Shown: piece after piece, positions 54,743 to 64,000 of the stretch
How the letters are laid out: every line of letters begins with the position of its first letter
Position numbering within the stretch: position 1 is the stretch's first letter
Notes under the pieces: generated by a model
Told to the model about the DNA's origin: nothing
Seen by the model: the letters and a program-made list of their open reading frames with translations, nothing else
Databases searched by the model: none
Position numbers and translations under genes: made by a program
Origin: Paenibacillus sp. E222
Lineage (GTDB): Bacteria; Bacillota; Bacilli; Paenibacillales; Paenibacillaceae
Assembly (NCBI RefSeq): GCF_013401555.1
Contig: NZ_CP058552.1
Location: 4,588,001 to 4,652,000 of the forward strand
DNA: 64,000 nucleotides
Direction of reading: 5' to 3'

Positions 54743-54784
54743 AAACCCCTGTTGATATTATCTTAGAATCAACGGGGGTTTTTA
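54743..54784 (+). terminator. Terminator after the two immunity-like genes
   Basis: AAACCCCTGTTGAT pairs with ATCAACGGGGGTTT (one U-G pair), followed by TTT. Confidence 0.9.
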
Positions 54785-54892
54785 TTGCATGCTTAAATCA
54801 GCGCAAATGCGCAGAAACTATGGGATAAGGGCAATTCAATAGGTAAACACCAAAAATCACGCCAGTGGGAGTCATATAAGGAGAGGATCAAA

Positions 54893-55258
54893 ATGTATCT
54901 AAAAGAATTTGATTTAGATATACCATATATTGTTGATGATGAAAATATTGAATCTATAATAAAAAAACAAAAATGTGAGTACCACGAAGCAACAAAATTA
55001 GATTATGAGTTGAATTGGAAATGGAAGAGACGTTCATTCAGATTGGAAACTCGCTGTATTACAGCGATGTATGAACGTTTATTTGGGAAGTACAAAACGA
55101 AAGATTGTTGGAAAGTCCTAATAGAATGTGTAGAAAACATTTCGGACGAAAGGATTGTTAACGATTCAGGTGTGTGTTCGGTGCCAATCCAATGTAGTTT
55201 GAATGACTTCGATGCAAAAAGTGAGTTGGAGAAAAAAAGACTACGCTTCGACTGCTAA
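54893..55258 (+). CDS. Hypothetical protein, probable N-terminal half of a split gene
   Basis: 121 residues with AAGGAGAGG upstream. There is no signal peptide. It starts MYLKEFDLDIPYIVDDENIE and is Trp/Lys/Glu-rich. The TAA overlaps the next ATG (TAATG). The downstream frame begins in mid-protein style, and one added T (TGC TTA ATG) would join RFDC to LMDGIEKLA in a single 242-residue protein. Either a translationally coupled pair or a frameshifted gene. Function unknown; it sits next to immunity-like genes. Confidence 0.6.
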   Translation: MYLKEFDLDIPYIVDDENIESIIKKQKCEYHEATKLDYELNWKWKRRSFRLETRCITAMYERLFGKYKTKDCWKVLIECVENISDERIVNDSGVCSVPIQCSLNDFDAKSELEKKRLRFDC

Positions 55259-55623
55259 TGGATGGGATAGAAAAACTTGCTCTAAGTAACAATTGGGACA
55301 TTAAACCATTTCAAGATATCGCTTTGCAAATAGAGCAGTTAGGTTATGTTAATGAATGGACTTGGAAGAAAAACATCAAGAGCCCTAATAAGAAGTACTA
55401 TGCTGAAGTCATATGCCATCATAATGTAGAAAGCATGGATATATTTATATCTATTTTACAACGAGATGGTACTCAAGTACTTTTAGAGAAGGTCATTTCA
55501 GAGCAACCAGATGAATTCGCTTATGCTAGACATTTAGGCGACCTTAAATGGGTATCTGATTTTGAAGTTGCTTTGATTAATAAAAAAGGCACTGGAAAGT
55601 TTTTGGCAACCCTAGAGCATTAA
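55258..55623 (+). CDS. Hypothetical protein, probable C-terminal half of a split gene
   Basis: 121 residues. It has no ribosome site of its own except possible coupling to the preceding stop. The sequence (MDGIEKLALSNNWDIKPFQD, NEWTWKKNIKSPNKKYYAEV, PDEFAYARHLGDLKWVSDFE) is well formed and resembles C-terminal parts of uncharacterised Bacillales proteins. See the entry for 54893. Confidence 0.55.
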   Translation: MDGIEKLALSNNWDIKPFQDIALQIEQLGYVNEWTWKKNIKSPNKKYYAEVICHHNVESMDIFISILQRDGTQVLLEKVISEQPDEFAYARHLGDLKWVSDFEVALINKKGTGKFLATLEH

Positions 55624-55647
55624 TTATTTTGTCATTAGAAAGAGAGG

Positions 55648-55685
55648 TGTCGCGGGACAAGAACTTATTCCTATTGAAGTAAATC
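55648..55685 (+). repeat. Dispersed hairpin repeat, 5' half only, copy 8
   Basis: TGTCGCGGGACAAGAAC and TTCCTATTGAAGT match the 5' half of the family, but the hairpin and T-run are missing. It lies 25 bp after the stop at 55623. Confidence 0.6.
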
Positions 55686-55908
55686 CATTCAATGAAATTT
55701 GTTCATATATGAGGAACTGGAGTATGATGGGGAAGGCAATGCTGATCATCACCATATAATAAATAATTTTATTTTTATTGTTAACCATACAGTAAAGAGT
55801 TACCAAAAACCTAATGCTTTTCTTCTTAGCTATTGTTCAAAAGGATTTCCCTTGGAAATTCCCTATAAAATCAATACCACATAACTTCCTTGAAGGGGGA
55901 CATCTGTT

Positions 55909-57840
55909 TTGGATGAGCAATTTTTAGATCTACTGGCCGAGAAATATGATACGGAAGAAAAAATCATAACAGAGATCATCAACCTCGAAGCGATCTCCAA
56001 TCTGCCGAAGGGAACTGAGCATTTTGTCAGTGATTTGCATGGGGAGTTTCAGGCTTTTCAGCATGTACTAAGAAACGGTTCAGGTACGGTAAAAGAGAAA
56101 ATCAAAGAGTTATTCCGGAAGGTTTGGACGGATCAAGAAATCAATGATTTTGCGGCGTTGGTCTATTATCCGGAAGAAAAAATAAAGCTGGTCATAGGGG
56201 AGCTGAGCAATAAACAGGCTCTGAACCAGTGGTACAGACAAACGATTGAACACATGCTTAAGCTTATTTCTTACGCCTCTTCCAAGTATACACGCTCGAA
56301 ATTGCGTAAAGCTCTGCCGGAGCAGTATGTATATATTGTAGAAGAGCTTCTATACAAGACGGATTCGACCAACAATAAAGATCCTTATTACGAGGAAATA
56401 TATCGGCAAATTATATCTTTGGGCCAGGCGGACAATCTCATAATCGGCCTTGCTTATACGACCCAGCGCCTGGTGGTTGACCATCTTCATGTGGTTGGCG
56501 ATATTTATGATCGGGGGCCGGACCCCGATAAAATTATGGATACGTTAATCAACTACCATTCTGTAGACATTCAGTGGGGGAACCATGATGTGCTCTGGAT
56601 AGGCGCCTACGCAGGTTCTCTGGTCTGCCTTGCGAATATTATCCGGATCTGCGCCAGATACGACAATCTGGATATCATCGAAGATGTATACGGAATCAAT
56701 CTTCGCCCACTGCTAAACTTGGCGGAGAAATACTATGAGGACAATCTATCGTTCAGACCTAAGCTACAGGCTGGTCATAACCTATCGGAGCAGGAAATTC
56801 TGCAGATCACCAAAATTCATCAAGCCATTGCCATGATCCAGTTTAAACTTGAAATCCCGATTATCAAGAGACGCCCATACTTTAATATGTCTGAAAGACT
56901 TTTGCTGGAGCAGGTTGATTACGACAAAAATGAAATCAACATCTGCGGCAAAACATACCTGCTGGAAAACACCTGTTTCGCAACCGTAAATCCGCAGAAG
57001 CCTGAACAATTGCTGGAGGAAGAACGCCAGGTGATGGAAAAGCTGCTGTTCTCCGTTCAGCATTCCGAAAAGCTGGCCAGACATATGAACTTTCTTATGA
57101 AAAAGGGCAGCCTTTATTTAAAATACAACGGGAATTTGTTAATCCATGGCTGTATTCCTTTGGATGAAGAAGGAAATATGGAAGAAATGCAGATTGAAGA
57201 CAAGACGTATGCGGGCCGTCAGTTGCTCGATGTTTTTGAAGATCACTTACGTTACGCCTTTGCCCATCCGGAAGAGACAGAAGATCTGGCGACGGATATG
57301 GTATGGTACATCTGGACAGGGGAATGTTCCTCGCTCTTTGGAAAGAGAGAAATGACCACTTTTGAACGGTATTTTATCCAAGATAAAGAAGCACATAAGG
57401 AGAGAAAGAACCCTTACTACCATTTACGTGAAAATGAAGAGATCACTCGAAAAATTTTGCAGGAGTTTGATTTGAATCCAGATCACGGACATGTCATTAA
57501 CGGTCACACGCCAGTCAAAGAAAGTCGTGGAGAGAGTCCTGTTAAAGCAAACGGAAAAATGATCGTGATTGACGGCGGTTTTTCCAAAGCCTATCAGTCC
57601 ACAACGGGCATTGCCGGATATACCTTGTTGTACAATTCCTTTGGCATGCAGCTCGTCGCCCATCAGAAATTTAATTCAAAAGAAGATGTGTTATGTAACG
57701 GAACGGACGTGTTATCTCTAAAAAGATTGGTGGACAAAGAACTGGAGCGGAAGCTGGTGAGGGAAACCAATGTCGGGGAGAAGCTGCTGCGGAAAATCTC
57801 AAACTTGAAGGATCTATTAGAATATCGCTACATGAAATGA
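55909..57840 (+). CDS. fbp: Fructose-1,6-bisphosphatase, class III
   Basis: A 643-residue enzyme starting at TTG, with AAGGGGGA upstream. It carries the calcineurin-like metallophosphatase motifs of the class III enzyme: [53 protein letters not shown], and the C-terminal [20 protein letters not shown] and [13 protein letters not shown]. It dephosphorylates fructose 1,6-bisphosphate for gluconeogenesis in the cytoplasm. Usual length and all metal-ligand motifs are present. The neighbours suggest it is monocistronic. Confidence 0.95.
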   Translation: MDEQFLDLLAEKYDTEEKIITEIINLEAISNLPKGTEHFVSDLHGEFQAFQHVLRNGSGTVKEKIKELFRKVWTDQEINDFAALVYYPEEKIKLVIGELSNKQALNQWYRQTIEHMLKLISYASSKYTRSKLRKALPEQYVYIVEELLYKTDSTNNKDPYYEEIYRQIISLGQADNLIIGLAYTTQRLVVDHLHVVGDIYDRGPDPDKIMDTLINYHSVDIQWGNHDVLWIGAYAGSLVCLANIIRICARYDNLDIIEDVYGINLRPLLNLAEKYYEDNLSFRPKLQAGHNLSEQEILQITKIHQAIAMIQFKLEIPIIKRRPYFNMSERLLLEQVDYDKNEINICGKTYLLENTCFATVNPQKPEQLLEEERQVMEKLLFSVQHSEKLARHMNFLMKKGSLYLKYNGNLLIHGCIPLDEEGNMEEMQIEDKTYAGRQLLDVFEDHLRYAFAHPEETEDLATDMVWYIWTGECSSLFGKREMTTFERYFIQDKEAHKERKNPYYHLRENEEITRKILQEFDLNPDHGHVINGHTPVKESRGESPVKANGKMIVIDGGFSKAYQSTTGIAGYTLLYNSFGMQLVAHQKFNSKEDVLCNGTDVLSLKRLVDKELERKLVRETNVGEKLLRKISNLKDLLEYRYMK

Positions 57841-58223
57841 AACGATTGCTCAAAGTACACACCCGGATCAACCGTTTGAGTGCATTTGACGTAAACGCTC
57901 GTATTGGGCAGGGAAATCATCATACCCTGCCTTGCGAGCCTTTTCTTTTTTATAGAGTGATTTGACACAAAGCAGGGCATAGTGAAGGTTGGCTGAAGCC
58001 AGAAAAGTCACCAGTTAAGCTCGCTGCTATAGGCCTCCAACTGGCAATATAGGTGTGGTGTATCGCAACGAGCACGTCATCGAATAGAAGCTTTAAGCAC
58101 TGAAACCCTTTCTTTTATTATGACGTTAATCGATAAGAAGATGATTATAGCACCTTCCCAAAGTTCGCTCTCCGTTAGACCAGCTTCTAGTTCACCACAC
58201 GTAATATGAGGTTTTATTCAGGT
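57841..58223. other. Intergenic region between fbp and AKR gene
   Basis: No gene seen. GGCAGGG-N11-CCCTGCC (57907-57931) forms a hairpin, but its nearest T-run starts about 10 bases later. It may serve as the fbp terminator. The rest shows no coding frame with a ribosome site. Confidence 0.4.
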
Positions 58224-59093
<870 letters not shown>

Positions 59094-59179
59094 TTAAATG
59101 TAGTATGCAACAGCCCTTAGATTCAAAATTTGGGCACCTCAACAGGGCTTTCCCTTAATGGTATAGTTGCATTACAATA

Positions 59180-59210
59180 AACCTATCACCTTCGTGTTAC
59201 ACGAAGGCAA
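59180..59210 (-). promoter_or_regulatory. MerR-controlled promoter of the AKR gene
   Basis: On the minus strand TTGCCT and TAGGTT are separated by 19 bp. The perfect dyad CCTTCGTG-TTA-CACGAAGG (59189-59207) lies inside the spacer. This is the geometry of MerR/YhdM-type activation. The dyad faces the divergent MerR gene at 59249. Confidence 0.85.
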
Positions 59211-59248
59211 GCATACTTCGCAATTTATTTTTTCAAGGAGGTCTTCTC

Positions 59249-59698
59249 ATGCACACCGTCAAAGAAGCCGCGCAGATAACAGGACTTACCGAGCATGCTA
59301 TTCGCTTTTATACAGATAAAGGCTTGGTGCCAAGTGTACAGCGCAATCAGAATAATATTCGAATGTTTGACGAAGAATCAATCAACTGGTTACATGGGAT
59401 TAAATGTCTCAAACAATCCGGGATGCCGATCGAAATCATTAAGATATATGTTGATTTCTGTCTCGAAGGAGATTCAACGATTCCACAACGTTACACACTT
59501 ATGATGGAGCATAGGGAAGCAGCTCTTGCCAAGTTTGAAGAAGCCAAACAGCACTTAGCTCATTTGGAAGAAAAAACTGCTCTATATCAAGCAATAATGG
59601 AGAACCGATCCCTAGACACAACCAATCCCGCAAACTGGGATAGAATTAAACACATGCATGGAGACGTATTTTATGCTTCCTCTGCTGGTGAGGTCTAA
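59249..59698 (+). CDS. MerR family regulator (aldehyde/thiol-stress type)
   Basis: 149 residues. The MerR winged helix (HTVKEAAQITGLTEHAIRFY, then MFDEESINWLHGIKCLKQSG) is followed by a long dimerisation helix and a short C-terminal tail with no cysteine pair. The proteins in this group (YraB/AdhR-like) control adjacent AKR or alcohol dehydrogenase genes. The dyad in the promoter of the divergent AKR is its likely site. A decayed copy of its promoter and first codons lies at 21838. Confidence 0.88.
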   Translation: MHTVKEAAQITGLTEHAIRFYTDKGLVPSVQRNQNNIRMFDEESINWLHGIKCLKQSGMPIEIIKIYVDFCLEGDSTIPQRYTLMMEHREAALAKFEEAKQHLAHLEEKTALYQAIMENRSLDTTNPANWDRIKHMHGDVFYASSAGEV

Positions 59699-59804
59699 AA
59701 TATAAAAGGGTGGATAGACAGCTAACGAAATTAAAAAGCTGCTGAGATTGGTATCATTGAAGGTAAGGGAGTAGGGGACGATCAATTTTCATTGCATCAA
59801 AACA

Positions 59805-60644
59805 TCATAACTGATTGAGCTTGCTTTCAGGCTCCTCACCATTTTCTACACGTTTTATATTCTTGATAAAGAAATCATATCTTGTTTTATGATAATTCCG
59901 ACCATCAGGCATTCCTGCTGTATGGGGAGTAAGTATCACATTACCCAGATTCCGGAGCTCACTATCAATAGGAAGCGGTTCAGATTCAAAAACATCCAGG
60001 CATGCGCCTGAAATATCCCTGTTTTTTAATGCATCAATCAAGTCTCTTTCGTTGACAATGCCGCCGCGGGCTGTATTGATAAAAAGAGAGGTATTCTTCA
60101 TTTTTTTGAATGCCGTTTTGTTGATCAGCTGTTTGGTTTGCTGATTCAAGGGTACATGTACACTGACTATGTCCGATGTGCTTACAAGAGTATCGAAATC
60201 CGTCAATTTCACAAAACCGTCCGATTGTACAATGGCAGTTCTCGCATACGCCAGCACATTCATATCAAAAACCTTGCAAAACGCAGCTACTTTTTTTCCG
60301 ATAGCGCCCAAACCAATAATCCCAATCGTTTTGCCTTTTAATTCACTGCTTGTATAGTCCAATTGATTTTCATCCATCTTGTTTTTCATGAAAGTATCAA
60401 GAAAAGGTATGTTTTTATAGTAAGAAAATATCAACGCCATTACGTGTTCGGCCACTGCCTGGGCATTCACTCCTGCAGCATTGGCCACCCAAATGCCGAG
60501 CTGTGTACAGGCAGGGACATCCACATTATCAAATCCTGCACCCGTCTGTATCAATTTTAATTTTTTGGCGTTTGAAAGCAGGCTGTGATCCACTTTAATA
60601 TGTTCAGGAATGATTACCTGGCAATCTTCAATATGATGCATCAT
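59805..60644 (-). CDS. D-2-hydroxyacid dehydrogenase, N-terminus uncertain
   Basis: 279 residues from ATG 60644. The NAD-binding domain has ELKGKTIGIIGLGAIGKKVA, the catalytic Arg in NTARGGIVNERDLIDALKN, and the His in ILTPHTAGMP. The same frame is open upstream to about 60735 and reads FYSKNGIGYERCFPQDWNVV, then IVPPGEE, the expected first strand of the family, but no standard start with a ribosome site is visible. Either the start codon was lost or a short product is made. The core enzyme motifs are complete. Substrate unknown. Confidence 0.75.
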   Translation of the reverse strand: MMHHIEDCQVIIPEHIKVDHSLLSNAKKLKLIQTGAGFDNVDVPACTQLGIWVANAAGVNAQAVAEHVMALIFSYYKNIPFLDTFMKNKMDENQLDYTSSELKGKTIGIIGLGAIGKKVAAFCKVFDMNVLAYARTAIVQSDGFVKLTDFDTLVSTSDIVSVHVPLNQQTKQLINKTAFKKMKNTSLFINTARGGIVNERDLIDALKNRDISGACLDVFESEPLPIDSELRNLGNVILTPHTAGMPDGRNYHKTRYDFFIKNIKRVENGEEPESKLNQL

Positions 60645-60986
60645 TTCTTCTCCGGGCGGGACAATTACGACGTTCCAGTCTTGTGGAAAACACCTTTCAT
60701 AACCGATACCATTCTTAGAATAAAACCCGTTTGATGCTCGTCATTTTATCCTTTTAATTCAATTTTATCAAGATAATCTTATCACGTTCTATTGAACCGG
60801 AATGGACTAGAACATAATTCGATTTTTGATTAGAAGAATATCTAATTTAATCGCAAGAAATCGATCAGTTGTTTTATACGTTGCCAAGCATTTTCGCATC
60901 CCTTGATAAGAACGTTAGGGAAGTATGGAAGAGTCTAGATAAACAATATACTAGCTATATAGTTTTTTTGTTGAGGTGAATTTCAA

Positions 60987-61118
60987 ATGGATGAAATCGA
61001 TGAATCAAAACAAATTGTATTACAAATTGGCGGTGCATTGAAAAAGTACAGAAAAGAAAAAAACATGACCTTAGACGATTTATCGGAATTAACAGGCGCT
61101 GTGGGTATGTTTTACTAA
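60987..61118 (+). pseudogene. N-terminal fragment of an XRE-type regulator
   Basis: ATG 60987 opens 43 codons reading IGGALKKYRKEKNMTLDDLS and ELTGAVG, the first helices of an XRE helix-turn-helix. The frame then meets TAA at 61116. The recognition helix and the rest of the gene are missing, replaced by the membrane-protein frame at 61142. Confidence 0.65.
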
Positions 61119-61141
61119 AACATACGGATTTCACATCTGCA

Positions 61142-61738
61142 GTGCGCGCAGTAACAAACCCTGCTGATCCATTGTTAAATCCAGAAATATGGATTGCTGA
61201 TCTTCAACAGAGAATGGCTCAGTCAACAGATCATGATCTTAGCAGACCTTCCTCGTCTAACCTTCATGTCAACGAGCAGCGCACATTCGAAAAAAAGGAA
61301 TACGAGCAATTACACGAAATTTTCGTTACCGGGCATACCGCTCTCCTCCGTGCACCGTTCCACAGACGTTTATTGGCTATTATGATCATAGGCATACTCC
61401 TATCTCTATTGGTAATCATTTTCAAAGATCATCTTTCACTAGATTCAATTGAAAGATTCTCACCTTTACTCATTATGGCCATGCTAAATCTGACAGTAGG
61501 CAGCCAGATTTGTAAGGCTCTATTCTGCCATTGTGATAAGCCGCTGATGCGCTATCCATTTTACCGTCAGCATGCGAAGCAGCACTTTCTGTTAAGATTT
61601 AGAAGTATATTAAGCATAAATCTAAATTTAGGTTCTTGTTTAGCAGTTCTGAAAAAACTCTTTTACAATCTTTGTCAGTACGTTATAATACAAACACCAA
61701 GCAAATTACCCAACAAAAAAGTGAAATACTGTAATTGA
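61142..61738 (+). pseudogene. Fragment of an ABC-exporter-like membrane protein
   Basis: The frame (GTG at 61142, no ribosome site) has a soluble start ADPLLNPEIWIADLQQRMAQ, then two hydrophobic helices (LLAIMIIGILLSLLVIIF and FSPLLIMAMLNLTVGSQIC) and a loop CDKPLMRYPFYRQHAKQHFL that resembles putative ABC exporter permeases. N- and C-terminal helices of such proteins are absent. It follows directly on the XRE fragment and precedes a small peptide gene, so it may be the rest of a dismantled peptide export locus. Confidence 0.45.
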
Positions 61739-61818
61739 TTTATGAAGTCTAAGTTACTAAAAGCGGAACATCGTGTTGGGTAATGGACACCTGTAAATAA
61801 ATATGGGAGGTATGGGTT

Positions 61819-61980
61819 ATGATCAAGAAGAAACTTTCCGCAGTTCTCAGCACAGCTTTAATCGTTTCTATGCTGACTACTGGCGTGATCGTCGCTATCC
61901 AAGGTAAAACAACGTTAGAGGTAGCGAAGACAGCAGGAGATAAAAAGGTTGAAGTGATTAAAGGTATTCAAAGCGCCTGA
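61819..61980 (+). CDS. Small exported peptide (53 aa)
   Basis: ATG 61819 is preceded by GGGAGG 9 bp upstream. The N-terminus (MIKKKLSAVLSTALIVSMLT) has a charged start and hydrophobic core like a Sec signal or anchor. The C-terminal tail GDKKVEVIKGIQSA is polar. The size and layout fit Phr-like or other small secreted peptides. It is followed by a strong terminator. A truncated XRE regulator and exporter-like fragment lie upstream. No family match is known to me. Confidence 0.55.
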   Translation: MIKKKLSAVLSTALIVSMLTTGVIVAIQGKTTLEVAKTAGDKKVEVIKGIQSA

Positions 61981-62030
61981 TGCAAATTTAAGGGAATTAG
62001 AACACTCCAACAGTGTTGGTAACTAAAGAA

Positions 62031-62064
62031 AACTTCAGCTTGGTTAACCTAGCTGAGGTTTTTT
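62031..62064 (+). terminator. Terminator of the small peptide gene
   Basis: AACTTCAGCT pairs with AGCTGAGGTT (one U-G pair), with the palindrome GGTTAACC in the middle, followed by TTTT. Confidence 0.85.
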
Positions 62065-62108
62065 CATTATCATTATGTATTGATGCAGATGGCCATTGGT
62101 GACAATGA

Positions 62109-62327
62109 TTGGGACAACTGGACGAGGTTGAAAGCAAATGGAGAGGAGATGGCGGCAAGCCTGCCAGAAGTCGAACTCGTAAAAAGCATCCTGCAAGGAT
62201 CTGTTCGTACTACGAGAAAAAAAAAAAAGAGGACAAGCCCTACCAAGGTGGACGTGATCGCTTGCGCAAACAAACTGTTACATCACATTTTCGCCATCTT
62301 GCAAAAGGGCAGCCCTATCAAACATAA
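62109..62327 (+). other. Unrecognised coding-like frame
   Basis: From ATG 62109 the frame encodes a basic, Lys/Arg-rich 72-residue peptide (GQLDEVESKWRGDGGKPARS; HPARICSYYEKKKKEDKPYQ) ending at 62327. The codon pattern looks coding and G+C is raised, but there is no ribosome site and no known family. Probably a fragment. Confidence 0.3.
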
Positions 62328-62339
62328 TTTTTTCTTCAT

Positions 62340-62634
62340 ATAAAGGGAGTGCTGATATAAGACTAACACGCCTCCAGGCTTTAATACCGTAGTGATCTGA
62401 GAAAGGATATATTCTCTCATTTCCCTTGAAAAATTAAAAAACGGTAATCCGCAAATAATGCAATCAAGCTGATGGACACGCTCTTGATTCATTCTTTTCA
62501 ATAAATAGGATGCATTGGAATGGAACATGAAATCAGGATATTCCACCCTAAGATGATTCCTCATGTTTTTGTCTCTTTCAAACAAAACACTGTTGCTGAG
62601 TTTGCTAAGTTTTCTTTCATTTCGTGGTATTCAT
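62340..62634 (-). pseudogene. Internal fragment of the methyltransferase at 33601
   Basis: The peptides MFHSNASYLLKRMNQERVHQ and LDCIICGLPFFNFSREMREY match the intact gene at 33601-34197 with a few substitutions. A frameshift lies between ATVF and LFERD near 62585. The SAM motif I and the C-terminus are absent. It is a partial, diverged copy and not functional. Confidence 0.75.
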
Positions 62635-62686
62635 TGACATGTTCCAATCGAGCTCTGAAAGATGAAGGGACGAGTTAAGGTAAATA

Positions 62687-63787
62687 TCACTTGACGTTGG
62701 AAGGCAAGTTTAACTGGAACGTAAATACGTTATGCGTATGTTGAAGCGTCAAGGTACCTTGATGTAGCTCCGCAATATTTTTTGCTATCGAAAGACCCAG
62801 ACCTGAACCCGTTTGAATGCCTTCGCTGCTTCTTGAATAATCCACCTTATAAAAACGATCAAACAGTTTGTCTTTTTGCTCCATTGTGAGCGGCGCACTT
62901 TTATTTTCGACTTCAATGGTAATGTGCTCATGGTGCATACTCATTCGAATGTGAATCTCACCAGGTTTAAAGGAATACTTCAGAGCGTTCATGAGAAGAT
63001 TATCGATAGCCCGAGCAATCTTATCACTATCCACGCAGGCCATAATGGGGGCATTGCCGATCTCTTTCTCGATATGGATACCATTCTCCTGAGCTAAAGG
63101 TTCAAATTCAAACAACAACTGGTCTAATAGCTGATATAGGTCAACCTTTTTTAAATCCAATTGGGTATCTACTGAGGTTAGACGCGTGTATTCAAATAGA
63201 TCATCGAGCAGCTTCTTTAGATGCGTTGCTTTGTTATAGGTGTTCTGAATGAAGCGGTCATACTCTGCTTTGTCTTGAAATGATTCTGTTCTAAGAAGCT
63301 CAATATAGCCGATGATACTGGTAAGCGGTGTGCGCAGGTCATGAGAGATACCCGTAATCATGTCCATCTTGGATTTCTCCAGCTCACGCTCCTTAATGAT
63401 CTGCATCTGCAACTGTTCAGTCATATGATTGATATTGGAAGCGACACGTCCAAGTTCATCTTGTCGATTGACGGGTACACGGTAGTCCAGATTGCCCTCC
63501 GAAATGAATTGAAGCCCTTGCTCCAAGTGAATGATATCTTTAACCATTCGACGTGTTAAAAATAGAAAGGTTAAGATAAAAGTTAATATGAAAATTGGAG
63601 CAATAACATACGGAAGCGAATTGCGGAACCAGGCTTGCTCCCAGGCTTTGAAAACATCTATAGATAGGTAAATGAGCATATTATTGAAGCCAGCTGCAGC
63701 AATGGTACTCAAAATGATTCGGATCAAAATGTTAACCTGAATTTTCTTCTTTCGAGTTCGATGAGAAGCGTTAGATCGTTTAATCAA
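62687..63787 (-). CDS. Sensor histidine kinase (VanS/PhoR-like)
   Basis: 366 residues. Two membrane helices (ILIRIILSTIAAAGFNNMLI and YVIAPIFILTFILTFLFLT) flank a short extracellular loop. A HAMP domain (QGLQFISEGNLDYRVPV) is followed by the DHp with the phospho-His in MITGISHDLRTPLTSIIGYI, and the ATPase domain with the N box IDNLLMNALKYSF and the G box GSGLGLSIAKNIAEL. The start overlaps the response-regulator stop by a few bases, so the pair is co-translated. The small sensor loop suggests sensing of cell-envelope stress. Confidence 0.9.
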   Translation of the reverse strand: MIKRSNASHRTRKKKIQVNILIRIILSTIAAAGFNNMLIYLSIDVFKAWEQAWFRNSLPYVIAPIFILTFILTFLFLTRRMVKDIIHLEQGLQFISEGNLDYRVPVNRQDELGRVASNINHMTEQLQMQIIKERELEKSKMDMITGISHDLRTPLTSIIGYIELLRTESFQDKAEYDRFIQNTYNKATHLKKLLDDLFEYTRLTSVDTQLDLKKVDLYQLLDQLLFEFEPLAQENGIHIEKEIGNAPIMACVDSDKIARAIDNLLMNALKYSFKPGEIHIRMSMHHEHITIEVENKSAPLTMEQKDKLFDRFYKVDYSRSSEGIQTGSGLGLSIAKNIAELHQGTLTLQHTHNVFTFQLNLPSNVK

Positions 63788-64000
63788 TTTTATAACCCAC
63801 TCCCCATACCGTTTTAATATACTGAGGTTCTCGTGGATTCACTTCCAGCTTTTCTCGCAGGTTACGAATATGAACCATCACCGTATTATCTGAATACCCG
63901 TAAGGTTCTTTCCATACGGTTTCGTAAATCTTCTCGGAGCTAAATACTTGTCCAGGATGGCTGGCAAGCAACACCAAAATAGAAAACTCCAGTGGTGTAA
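63780..64000 (-). CDS. OmpR-family response regulator, 5' part outside window
   Basis: Only the C-terminal winged helix is visible: LTPLEFSILVLLASHPGQVF, then SSEKIYETVWKEPYGYSDNT and VMVHIRNLREKLE, ending VWGVGYKID. The receiver domain lies past the window edge. It is the partner of the kinase at 62687, whose start codon overlaps its stop. Confidence 0.9.
   Translation of the reverse strand, partial: TPLEFSILVLLASHPGQVFSSEKIYETVWKEPYGYSDNTVMVHIRNLREKLEVNPREPQYIKTVWGVGYKID

Overview
The window most likely comes from a Paenibacillus-type, spore-forming, plant-polysaccharide-degrading Firmicute. The support is a gerA/B/C-type germination operon, a class III fructose-bisphosphatase, a bglP-bglH-licT operon with a RAT antiterminator site and a CcpA cre site, several glycoside hydrolases (GH10 with carbohydrate-binding modules, GH3, GH39, glycoamylase/GH144-like), strong Shine-Dalgarno sites and frequent TTG/GTG starts. 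No rRNA, tRNA, CRISPR array, complete insertion sequence or prophage was seen.

Layout. 1-4 kb: the 3' end of a golvesin-domain secreted protein, a stalk-domain secreted protein, and a secreted glycoamylase-like enzyme with two palindromic operators. 4-11 kb: small regulator/enzyme pairs (TetR with FAD monooxygenase, LysR with cupin, MerR with MFS exporter). 11-18 kb: small secreted and membrane proteins, then the beta-glucoside PTS operon. 18.5-22.2 kb: a GH10 xylanase broken by two frameshifts, followed by stacked gene scraps. 22-26.5 kb: SH3 and GNAT genes, and a MarR/aldo-keto reductase pair with three tandem operators and a decayed SDR gene. 27-33.5 kb: an AraC-GH39 fusion, a CelB-like PTS EIIC and a GH3 enzyme, apparently one oligosaccharide-use locus. 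33.6-43 kb: methyltransferase, HIT protein, a beta-propeller-like secreted protein, a chemoreceptor, and an ABC-F gene with a putative leader peptide. 43-46 kb: an SgrR-like regulator divergent from an EamA exporter. 46-56 kb: fragments, orphan immunity-like genes and the ger operon. 56-64 kb: fbp, AKR/MerR pair, a 2-hydroxyacid dehydrogenase, a truncated XRE regulator, a small exported peptide, and a VanRS-like two-component system cut by the window edge.

Two themes stand out. First, there is much gene decay: at least fifteen recognisable truncated or frameshifted genes, three of them partial copies of intact genes elsewhere in the window (MerR promoter and 5' end, beta-propeller-like protein, methyltransferase). 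Second, a dispersed repeat of about 50-95 bp, built around a terminator-like hairpin, occurs about eight times in intergenic DNA. One copy carries a compensatory base-pair swap in the stem. The most interesting single regulatory candidate is the leader of the ABC-F gene: a six-codon ORF with a strong ribosome site, followed by a segment complementary to the gene's own ribosome-binding region.
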